A stretch of DNA of 14,790 bases, from the NCBI GenBank assembly GCA_020349865.1, contig CP070700.1, forward strand, positions 3,777,104 through 3,791,893. The letters run 5' to 3'. The translations under genes and the position numbers were made by a program. The notes below the pieces were generated by a model that saw nothing but the letters and a program-made list of their open reading frames with translations, was not told the origin of the DNA and searched no databases. Each line of letters opens with the position of its first letter. The stretch's first letter is position 1. The stretch is from Desulfobacteraceae bacterium. GTDB taxonomy: Bacteria; Desulfobacterota; DSM-4660; Desulfatiglandales; Desulfatiglandaceae. This document shows, piece by piece, positions 1 through 6,501 of this stretch.

Positions 1-1
1 C

Positions 2-313
2 GGCCTGCCCTGGATTCTGGCCTATTGCCTGATTTTTTCAAGTATTCGGGTTTTCGACACAATTGGTCTGATTGGCGCCGTCTATGTGGGAATGTTCGAG
101 ATGGGTATTACTTTTGTGCTCTGGCTATCGGCCCTGAAACTATCCGAAAACACGGCCAAAGTGAGCAATTTGATTTTTATATCACCATTTCTTTCATTGG
201 TCTTTATTCATTTCCTTGTAGGCGAGGACATTCTGGCCTCAACCTATATCGGCCTCGTACTCATCATTACAGGACTCCTAATACAGCAGCTAAAAGCCAG
301 ACCACATTCCTGA
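2..313 (+). CDS. EamA/DMT-family transporter, C-terminal part (5' truncated by window)
   Basis: The reading frame is open from the left edge of the window and ends at TGA 311-313, so about 103 C-terminal residues are visible. They contain at least three hydrophobic helices. The last is a glycine-containing segment (LVLIITGLLIQQ) followed by a short polar tail, which is how the second EamA repeat of drug/metabolite exporters usually ends. The motif ALKLSENTAKVSNLIFISPF resembles the conserved helix 8-9 region of these proteins, where an Ala/Ser-rich helix leads into the 'P-F-x-S' bend. It is an inner-membrane protein and its substrate cannot be told from this piece. The next gene is about 100 bp downstream on the same strand. 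Confidence 0.75.
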   Translation, partial: GLPWILAYCLIFSSIRVFDTIGLIGAVYVGMFEMGITFVLWLSALKLSENTAKVSNLIFISPFLSLVFIHFLVGEDILASTYIGLVLIITGLLIQQLKARPHS

Positions 314-411
314 AGAGTCCAAGGTTGTCTATCCATCAAAAGAAGGAAAGTGTGCTAAGGCCTTCAATGCCCGGTTGTTCAACCAGGCTTAAGGGAAAGA
401 CATTCGCCCAC

Positions 412-816
412 ATGAAGACGCGGCAACCGAAATACGCCCTTGTCCTTTGGTACAGCCAGACTGGACATACTCAAAGAATCGGGAGACTCATTGGCCGCAA
501 CGGGAAAAGACATGGACTGAAGGTGGATGCAAAGGAAGGCAAACCTTTCGCAATTGACTGGGAGGTGAGCTTTGAAGATATCCTGAAGCACCTACCGGTA
601 GCCTGGTCTCCGAAGCTCTTGATGGGAAAACACACCATCGAGAAGGAACGATGTATTGGGTGTGGTACATGTGTAAATAAATGTCCGTTAGGAGCCATTG
701 ATCTCGATTTGTATCAGGTTGATACCGGTCGCTGCATTGCCTGCCGCCGGTGTATCAATAACTGCCCGTCTCAGGCTGTCGACAGGGAATATAACCGAGA
801 GCTTTGCAGCAATTGA
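412..816 (+). CDS. EFR1-like flavodoxin/2x[4Fe-4S] ferredoxin protein, internally shortened
   Basis: The protein has 134 residues from the chosen ATG. Residues 10-28 carry a flavodoxin-type FMN phosphate loop (YSQTGHTQRIG). Residues 81-91 (CIGCGTCVNKC) and 108-118 (CIACRRCINNC) are two CxxCxxC...C clusters, each followed by P, typical of bacterial ferredoxins binding two [4Fe-4S] clusters. Full-length EFR1 proteins have a flavodoxin domain of about 150 residues before the ferredoxin part. Here only about 80 residues precede the first cluster, and the text passes from the first flavodoxin helix (about residue 39) straight to the linker that normally follows the domain (GKPFAIDWE, from residue 43). 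This suggests an in-frame internal deletion. An upstream ATG at 367 has a better-placed AAGG and would add 15 residues. The product is probably a cytoplasmic electron carrier, or a decayed one. Confidence 0.7.
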   Translation: MKTRQPKYALVLWYSQTGHTQRIGRLIGRNGKRHGLKVDAKEGKPFAIDWEVSFEDILKHLPVAWSPKLLMGKHTIEKERCIGCGTCVNKCPLGAIDLDLYQVDTGRCIACRRCINNCPSQAVDREYNRELCSN

Positions 817-869
817 ACAATTGCAATTGGTGTGGTAAATGATGTGCATAACAGTCTAAAAGAGGAAAA

Positions 870-1316
870 ATGAAGAAGGCTGACTCCCGAATGCATTCGG
901 CCGAACATATCCTGAACCAGACCATGGTCAGGTTGTTTGATTGCGGCCGCTGCTTTAGCGCCCATATTGAAAAGAAAAAATCAAAATGCGACTACCGGTT
1001 TCATCGCCCGTTGACCAATGCAGAAACTAAGGAAATCGAGTCGAGGGTGAATGAAATTGTTCAATCTGGTATAACTGTTACAGAAGAATGGGTACCCAGG
1101 ACCGAGGCTGAAAGGCAATATAACCTGAACCGGCTACCGGAGGGTACGGACGATAAGATCCGCATTGTGAAAATCGGCGATTACGATGCATGCCCTTGTA
1201 TAGGTCCCCACGTAAGCGCCACCGGTGAAATCGGGGGGTTTCGTATTACATCCACCAGCTTTGACAACGGCGTACTTAGAATAAGGTTTAAACTCACCGT
1301 CTCAGACCACTTATGA
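870..1316 (+). CDS. AlaX-like free-standing tRNA-editing domain protein
   Basis: The protein has 148 residues and resembles the second additional domain (SAD) of alanyl- and threonyl-tRNA synthetases. The zinc/catalytic motifs are visible: HSAEH at residues 9-13 (HxxxH) and CIGPH at 110-114 (CxxxH, matching the usual C-G-G-T-H). Small proteins of this type hydrolyse mischarged aminoacyl-tRNA, for example Ser- or Gly-tRNA(Ala), in the cytoplasm. Here Gly-Thr of the second motif is replaced by Gly-Pro. There is no synthetase catalytic core or tRNA-binding C domain. The start is supported by an AGAGGA ribosome site 5-6 bases upstream. It follows the ferredoxin-like gene by 53 bp on the same strand, so co-transcription is possible although no functional link is evident. 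A Cys-rich stretch (CGRC, residues 25-28) is unusual. Confidence 0.8.
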   Translation: MKKADSRMHSAEHILNQTMVRLFDCGRCFSAHIEKKKSKCDYRFHRPLTNAETKEIESRVNEIVQSGITVTEEWVPRTEAERQYNLNRLPEGTDDKIRIVKIGDYDACPCIGPHVSATGEIGGFRITSTSFDNGVLRIRFKLTVSDHL

Positions 1317-1503
1317 CCTTTTTTCAGACAATCTGACGAAAAGCAGACAATGTCCCTTTCACTTATTCAGTGAATCCCCATTCTTCAATAATGCCACATT
1401 CAAACCCCAATTATATAAATTTCAAGATAAGTCCAATTACCCAACATATCGTGAAAGTCACCAGACCACAGGTCAGGCCATTCCGGCGCTTTTGGTAAAA
1501 TGA

Positions 1504-2379
1504 CTACCAATGGGGCTGGTTCCCAATTCGCTGTCCCATCACTTCGAGGGTGTCTGTCACCACTACAAATGCATCTGGGTCAATACGGCGAATCACTTGC
1601 TTGATCCGGGCTAACTCCCGAAAGGTGATGACCGTGTACAAAGTTTGCACCTGCTGGCCTGTGTACCCTCCTTGACCTTTGGTAATTGTTACACCTCGGC
1701 CGATTTTCTCCATAATCTGCCGGGCAATCTTCTCCCAATGAGGAGAGATAATATGGACCGCTTTCCTCTGACTCATCCCCATAACAACAAGATTGATCAC
1801 ATAAGAGCTAACATATAAATAAATCAGTGTATAGAGTGCCTTTTCCAATGAAAAGAGGATTGCTGCTGCTGTCAGAATAATACCGTTGAAAGCCAGGATC
1901 GTAGTGCCTAAACGGATGGAAAAACGTTTGAGAAGGATGACAGAAAAGATATCCGTGCCCCCCGCCGAACCCCAAGACCTCAAAATTATGCCAGATCCTG
2001 ACCCGATAATAATCCCCGCCAACAAAGCGCTCAAGAGTTTCTCTTGTATTGGCAAAGTCACTTTGATCATTTCTATGGCTCCGGAAAAAATCAACATCCC
2101 CGCGATGCTATAAAGAAAGAAGCGCAATCCCACAAACTTCCATCCAAGGGCGAAAAGTGGAACATTCACCAGGAAATAAAGGATTCCCAGAGGCAGTGTG
2201 GGCATAAGATAGTAGACCACGAGGACCAGGCCCGTAAACCCGCCGCTTAAGAATTGTTGCGGAATGAGGATTCCATTAATGGCCACCGCGCAAAGCGCAC
2301 TTCCTAAGGTCATGAGTCCAAGGTTCAGAAATAACAGTCTCAAGGAACCCACTGTTGATTTCCAAGGCCACGTTAGCAT
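1504..2379 (-). CDS. YitT-family (DUF161/DUF2179) membrane protein
   Basis: The protein has 291 residues, the usual length for the YitT family. Five or six hydrophobic helices lie in residues 15-205, with the family's glycine-rich signatures GGFTGL (about 47-52) and SWGSAGGTDI (about 135-144). A soluble C-terminal DUF2179 domain (about 207-285: TKGQGGYTGQQVQTLYTVITFREL...IDPDAFVVVTDTLEVMG) follows. The family is widespread and its biochemical role is unknown; members are integral inner-membrane proteins. An AGGAGA ribosome site lies 9 bases before the ATG. It stands alone, convergent with the AlaX-like gene, with a 235 bp gap to the next minus-strand gene upstream. Confidence 0.9.
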   Translation of the reverse strand: MLTWPWKSTVGSLRLLFLNLGLMTLGSALCAVAINGILIPQQFLSGGFTGLVLVVYYLMPTLPLGILYFLVNVPLFALGWKFVGLRFFLYSIAGMLIFSGAIEMIKVTLPIQEKLLSALLAGIIIGSGSGIILRSWGSAGGTDIFSVILLKRFSIRLGTTILAFNGIILTAAAILFSLEKALYTLIYLYVSSYVINLVVMGMSQRKAVHIISPHWEKIARQIMEKIGRGVTITKGQGGYTGQQVQTLYTVITFRELARIKQVIRRIDPDAFVVVTDTLEVMGQRIGNQPHW

Positions 2380-2614
2380 TTACATTTTCTCCTGACTTTA
2401 TTCCGTTTTTTTGACCTCAAAGCACAAACTCAAATTAACGAGGCGTGAGAGCAAATTGTTTTCTGTTCATGAGAAGACAAGCTAAGAAGGGTCCGCCCAT
2501 TGTCAAGATATCTCCTTCCCACAAAAAAGACTTTCTTATATATAAGTTAGTTTTTACAGAACCCTCACTCAGCAGCTCAAATCAAGGCCTGTATTAATGC
2601 GTCCCTCGCACAAA

Positions 2615-3721
2615 TCAGTAATCTTCTCCCAGTAAATGTACATTACCGATATGAACACGGTGCAAGCCCGCCCTCTTGGCCACGGCCTGGCATCTAAGGG
2701 CATGGGACCTCGATGTTGTGGGAAGATCCTTAAGATAAAACTGAGGATAAAAGCCGAGAAGACGATAAGGAATCTCCGGGTTCAGGTCTGCAATAAACTT
2801 TGCGATTCCCGCTACTTCGTGCTCATCAACGTATCCAGGAACCAGTAAGGTGCTGGCAATTAAAAAAGGCGGATCTGGTCTTCGGTGTATCCACCCTGCC
2901 AGGGTCCTGAAATTTTCCAGAGTCTTCCGATTCGTTACGTTGCATAGAGCATAGTGGATACTTTCGTCCCAGGCCTTGAGATCAAACTTTATACACCCAC
3001 CAGATTGTAAGGAAAGATCAGCCATCTCAGTCAAGAAAGGCTCTTGGACTGCCCCATTGGTCTCCCAGCATATCCGGAGAATAGGGCTGACATGCCTTGT
3101 GAGAGCCAGTTTCGATGTCTTCAAGGCATGTAGTATTTGTGGGGTCGGATCGCCTCCGAAATAACAAATACATGTGGTTTTTTTGTCCGCCGCACCGGCC
3201 AACTCCTTTGCTGAAATCTTTATGGATGAAGATGTCTGTGCCTTGAAATGGTAATTCTGGCAGTATAAACAATTAAATGCACAGGCATGGTAGAAAACAG
3301 CCAGGTTTTTAAAACCGTATTCCGGTCCTTCAGAGACGGCATATCGAGGGTACCCGCAACCGGTGCCACCAGGACATACAAAATCACCCACACAGTTGGT
3401 CGGAAGGGCATCGTAATAATAATACAGATTTCCTTCATGGGGCCTTCCTCCCCGAATACGGCCGTGTTCCACTCGTCTCAAACCACAATACCCTGTGCTC
3501 CCTTCTGGAATGCTGCATTTATGAAAGCACAGCGAGCATGATATACCCGCCGGTGCACGAGGAGGAACCTCAGGAAGATAATAGGCCCTCCGGCTTCGCC
3601 GATGAACCCGCTGTATCTCCGGCCAAAGTTTCTCAAAATGTGCCCTTATGCAATCCGCGCAATAGCCGATCGTGTTGGAGATTGTCCTGCCCCGTTTACG
3701 ACAGTTTTGGCAAGTCTCCAT
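2615..3721 (-). CDS. Radical SAM protein, PflX/AmrS-like (COG1313 type)
   Basis: The protein has 368 residues. The radical SAM cluster motif CAFNCLYC is at residues 147-154 (CxxxCxxC), followed by QN as in pyruvate-formate-lyase-activating enzymes. The glycine motif YFGGDPTPQ follows further on. Before the core are an N-terminal four-cysteine zinc-ribbon-like motif (C4, C7, C21, C24), a second set (C62, C65, C69, C79; CSLCFHKC...GYC), and CVGDFVCPGGTGCG at 110-123. The second set and the core match the COG1313 and AmmeMemoRadiSam families, whose reactions are not firmly known. Neither an AMMECR1 nor a Memo gene is adjacent, so the exact subfamily is open. An AAGGAG ribosome site lies 11 bases before the start. 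The CheR-like gene lies 76 bp upstream on the same strand and may be co-transcribed. Confidence 0.85.
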   Translation of the reverse strand: METCQNCRKRGRTISNTIGYCADCIRAHFEKLWPEIQRVHRRSRRAYYLPEVPPRAPAGISCSLCFHKCSIPEGSTGYCGLRRVEHGRIRGGRPHEGNLYYYYDALPTNCVGDFVCPGGTGCGYPRYAVSEGPEYGFKNLAVFYHACAFNCLYCQNYHFKAQTSSSIKISAKELAGAADKKTTCICYFGGDPTPQILHALKTSKLALTRHVSPILRICWETNGAVQEPFLTEMADLSLQSGGCIKFDLKAWDESIHYALCNVTNRKTLENFRTLAGWIHRRPDPPFLIASTLLVPGYVDEHEVAGIAKFIADLNPEIPYRLLGFYPQFYLKDLPTTSRSHALRCQAVAKRAGLHRVHIGNVHLLGEDY

Positions 3722-3797
3722 TTATGTAAGTACTCCTTGAAAATGCATAATAAGCAAATCCCAGAAAATCCTTCCGCCTTTTCAGTTGCTCATACCA

Positions 3798-4595
3798 TCA
3801 TCTCTTTCTGAAGACATAGGAAAGAGAACTTAAAGGAACTAAATCTGGCCTTTCAATGGGTAGTTTTTCATGTGACCCGATAATTAAAAAACCATCTACC
3901 TCAAGACTATCAATCACCTTTTTAAGGACAGACTTTCTTAGCTCGTCCTGGTAGTACGTCAGGACGTTATTCCTCAAAAAGATGAGTTCAAATGAAGACC
4001 CTAGAGGAACATCGAGAAGGTGATCTGTCCTCCAAAATATGCCCTTTTTTAGTGATGCCTTTATCAAATAGGTTTTTTTGTCCGGCTGCGTGTTAAAATA
4101 GACTGACCTTAATCCGTAAGGCACCTCCTTCAGGCTGCTCCATGGATATATTCCGGCCCTGGCCCTTTTAAGATAGATTGGGTTCATGTCGGTACCTGTT
4201 ATCTCCAGGTCAGGCACCCCCTTAATAGATGCCGTTAAGACGTCCCAGATGATCTTTAGGCTGTAAACCTCTTCCCCGCACGCGCAGCCCGCTGACCAGA
4301 CTTTTATTTTTTTTCTGTGCCTTTCAACAAACTGTGGCAGTATCTCCTGTTGAAGGATCTCCCATAGTTTTCGATCACGAAAAAAACGGCTGATGGAGAC
4401 AGTCATCAGTCGTTCGCATTTCCACCTCAGTTCTTCGCTTTTATCCAGTTCAAGCAGATACGCCGTGACATTTCGACAGCCCAAAACGTGCATATGCCGA
4501 ACAATCCGTCTTTTGACCCCTTTCCTTACCTTGCGATAACCCTGCCATGAGAGCCCGAGGTATTGTAGGAGTTGTCGGAATTGCTGATCGTCCAT
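3798..4595 (-). CDS. CheR-type SAM-dependent methyltransferase
   Basis: The protein has 265 residues. An all-helical N-terminal domain (about 1-75) ends in SISRFFRDRKLWEIL, the counterpart of the CheR 'T-x-FFRD' segment. The methyltransferase domain follows: motif I WSAGCACGEEVYSL (100-113), acidic ribose-binding D136 in ITGTDMN, FLRNNVLTYY (206-215, in place of the usual C-RNVLIYF) and GFLIIGSHEKLP (235-246). CheR transfers methyl groups from S-adenosylmethionine to glutamates of chemoreceptors. The usual 'GHSE' after the hydrophobic strand is changed to GSHE, and no receptor, CheB or other chemotaxis gene is nearby. It may therefore act outside chemotaxis or on a distant partner. The beta-subdomain that binds receptor pentapeptides seems present, from its position around 150-180. 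Confidence 0.85.
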   Translation of the reverse strand: MDDQQFRQLLQYLGLSWQGYRKVRKGVKRRIVRHMHVLGCRNVTAYLLELDKSEELRWKCERLMTVSISRFFRDRKLWEILQQEILPQFVERHRKKIKVWSAGCACGEEVYSLKIIWDVLTASIKGVPDLEITGTDMNPIYLKRARAGIYPWSSLKEVPYGLRSVYFNTQPDKKTYLIKASLKKGIFWRTDHLLDVPLGSSFELIFLRNNVLTYYQDELRKSVLKKVIDSLEVDGFLIIGSHEKLPIERPDLVPLSSLSYVFRKR

Positions 4596-4783
4596 TATAT
4601 AACGTCTTCTTTCAACTAAAGATGGTGATGTCTCTTAAAATTCCATACAGGGCCCAAGTTGCTTTATGGTCAAAAAATGAGTAGCGATAAAGCAAAAAAA
4701 TGTGGTAATTTACCGATGGCAATATCCAGATTGCATTATTTTAACAATTTATCAGGGAATATCTAAATAGAAAGTCTCACAAG

Positions 4784-4822
4784 TTCTTTTAACACCCTGC
4801 CCAATCGGGCGAGGTGTAAGAA
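4784..4822. repeat. Long imperfect hairpin in the CheR / HTH divergent region
   Basis: TTCTT(4784-4788)...ACACC...GCCC pairs with GGGC...GGTGT...AAGAA (4818-4822) around an AATC loop, with two mismatches and a short bulge. It sits about 55 bases before the HTH gene start, between two divergent genes. It could be a 5'-leader structure of the HTH gene or a protein-binding palindrome. There is no T run on the plus strand, so it is not a typical terminator. The rest of 4596-4876 is AT-rich with nothing else I can support. Confidence 0.55.
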
Positions 4823-4876
4823 TTAGAATAAACTTATTAAATATTCCAAATGGTTAAACCTTAAAGGGAGACAAAA

Positions 4877-5158
4877 ATGGCCGGAAAAAAAATTGATGAA
4901 GCAACAAGACAGAAGGTTAAAGAGGCCTATGCGATTGGTATTTCAATGAGAAAGATAGCCAAGGAATTTGGAATAGGTTCTTCGAGCGTCGATAGAATAG
5001 TCAAAGAAAAAGGCCCCCACACAGTGCAAGATGACGAAACTGTAAAGACGGGCAAGACAGAAAGACAAAAGAAAATTGAGGAATTGGAAAGAAGAATAGC
5101 GGAACTGGAAAAGAAGATTCTTGATTTGAAGGCCAAAAAAAGGTCATGGAAAAAATAA
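4877..5158 (+). CDS. Small helix-turn-helix protein with C-terminal coiled coil
   Basis: The protein has 93 residues. Residues 5-45 (DEATRQKVKEAYAIGISMRKIAKEFGIGSSSVDRIVKEK) read as a resolvase/Hin-type (HTH_38-like) helix-turn-helix, with the typical 'G-x-S-x-R-x-I-A-x-x-x-G-I-G-x-x-S-V-x-R-I' spacing. After a polar linker (about 46-60), residues 61-90 are heptad-like and Lys/Glu-rich (KIEELERRIAELEKKILDL), forming a likely dimerising coiled coil. No catalytic domain is present. The whole is probably a small DNA-binding regulator; alternatively it derives from the C-terminal part of a recombinase or transposase. The ribosome site AAGGGAG is 6-7 bases before the ATG. The membrane-protein gene begins 46 bp downstream on the same strand. 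Confidence 0.7.
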   Translation: MAGKKIDEATRQKVKEAYAIGISMRKIAKEFGIGSSSVDRIVKEKGPHTVQDDETVKTGKTERQKKIEELERRIAELEKKILDLKAKKRSWKK

Positions 5159-5204
5159 TAAGAACAAATGGCAATATATTATACAATAGCAAAGGGGAAG
5201 TCTG

Positions 5205-6269
5205 ATGCAGCTCATCAGTGATTGGTTTAGACGTCACTTTTCCGACCCTCAGATCGTCATTCTGGCTCTTCTCCTCATCACCGGGGTTATCGTACTTATT
5301 GTACTGGGACACATGCTTGCTCCGGTGCTCGCCGGTGTGGTGATCGCATACCTGCTCGAAGGACTGGTAAACATCCTCGAGCGACGCAGGGTACCCCGTC
5401 TAATCGCCGTGCTGTTGGTTTTTCTCACCTTTATCATTTTTCTGTTGTTCTTGCTCATAGGGTTGTTTCCCCTTTTGTGGCAGCAGGTTGTGCAGCTATT
5501 TCAGGAATTGCCCTCCAAGATTTCCTGGAGCCAGCGAGAGCTTTTACGCTTGCCAGAACGTTACCCGGATTTTGTTACCGAACAACAGGTGATAGACATC
5601 ATTAACGTGTTGCGTTCGGAACTCACTCTCTTGGGCCAGCGGATAGTATCTCTCTCTGTGGCGTCTGTTCGCGGTCTTATCTGGATTCTGGTGTACACCT
5701 TTCTCATACCGCTCTTGGTTTTCTTTTTCCTGAAAGACAAAGACCGCCTGTTGCAGTGGGTGACAGGCTTTTTACCTGATAACCGCATGCTGGCGACCGA
5801 GGTATGGCAAGAAGTGGACCAGCAGATGGGGAACTATATCCGCGGAAAGTTCTGGGAAATTCTGATCGTATGGGCCGCCAGCTATCTGACCTTTGCAATC
5901 TTGGGCCTGAAATATGCAATGCTGGTAAGCTTGTTCGTGGGGCTCTCAGTCCTTGTACCATATATCGGCGCTATAGTAATGATTCTCCCGGTGGGCTGGA
6001 TCGCTTACTTTCAGTGGGGATTGAGTTCCCATTTTGCCTCTGTGGTGATCGCCTATATTGTTATCCAGATCCTGGATGGAAACTTACTGGTCACACTGTT
6101 GTTCTCTGAAGTAGTCAATCTCCATCCCATCGCAATCGTGGTGGCAGTGCTTGTGTTTGGTGGCATTTGGGGTTTTTGGGGTGTGTTTTTCGCCATTCCT
6201 CTTGCCACTCTTGTACAGGCCGTCATCAAGACCTGGGCGCGGCACCGTAGAAAGAAAGCGGGTGATTAA
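5205..6269 (+). CDS. AI-2E/PerM-family membrane transporter-like protein
   Basis: The protein has 354 residues, the family's usual size. The profile is typical of the AI-2E (PerM/YdiK) family. Two N-terminal helices come first (about 17-55), then a third (about 64-95) and a soluble middle portion (about 96-145, KISWSQRELLRLPERYPDF). A cluster of C-terminal helices follows, containing the conserved LVFFFLKDKDRL (about 170-181), the YIGA turn (about 250-253) and the final PIAIVVAVLVFGGIWGFWGVFFAIPLA region. It is an inner-membrane protein. Members have been linked to autoinducer-2 export or Na+/H+ antiport, but function should not be assigned from family alone. An AGGGG ribosome site precedes the ATG. 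It lies 46 bp after the HTH gene, probably in one transcript. Confidence 0.9.
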   Translation: MQLISDWFRRHFSDPQIVILALLLITGVIVLIVLGHMLAPVLAGVVIAYLLEGLVNILERRRVPRLIAVLLVFLTFIIFLLFLLIGLFPLLWQQVVQLFQELPSKISWSQRELLRLPERYPDFVTEQQVIDIINVLRSELTLLGQRIVSLSVASVRGLIWILVYTFLIPLLVFFFLKDKDRLLQWVTGFLPDNRMLATEVWQEVDQQMGNYIRGKFWEILIVWAASYLTFAILGLKYAMLVSLFVGLSVLVPYIGAIVMILPVGWIAYFQWGLSSHFASVVIAYIVIQILDGNLLVTLLFSEVVNLHPIAIVVAVLVFGGIWGFWGVFFAIPLATLVQAVIKTWARHRRKKAGD

Positions 6270-6407
6270 ACCCCGATTGTTCAGTAGAATCCGTAACGAG
6301 GCGCAGAAAACCATAGCGAACCGCGCAGTTGGAGCGATCTTGTGACTTAGGCATATTCATAAATATGTCGGGGAGCACCCTGCCAGAGGCAAGTAAAAAT
6401 CGGGAAA

Positions 6408-6462
6408 TCCCGCCAAGGCGGGACAGCAAGGATTTTCAAGTTGCAGTAGGAGGCTACTGCAA
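6408..6462. terminator. Two strong hairpins between convergent operons
   Basis: TCCCGCC-AA-GGCGGGA at 6408-6423 is a perfect 7-bp stem. TTGCAGTAG-GAGG-CTACTGCAA at 6441-6462 is a perfect 9-bp stem, extended by AATC on one side. They lie between the 3' ends of the AI-2E-type gene (+) and the EtfA fusion (-). Position favours bidirectional termination. The lack of a long T run means the pair could instead be a REP-like dispersed repeat. The rest of 6270-6501 shows nothing else I can support. Confidence 0.5.
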
Positions 6463-6501
6463 AATCTGGGTTAAAACAGGGCAAACGCATCCAGTATGTT
6501 T

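Noticed and set aside
25..411. N-terminal extension of the ferredoxin-like protein back to 25
   Set aside because: It overlaps the EamA gene in another frame, has no recognisable domain, and the flavodoxin start sits naturally at the ATG at 412.
1317..1503. Terminator between the AlaX-like and YitT genes
   Set aside because: Only a 5-bp TCACT/AGTGA repeat without a T run was found, which is too weak to call.
2535..2546. Palindrome CTTATATATAAG upstream of the YitT gene
   Set aside because: It is a pure AT-alternating palindrome in an AT-rich spacer, easily expected by chance, and no matching promoter spacing was found.
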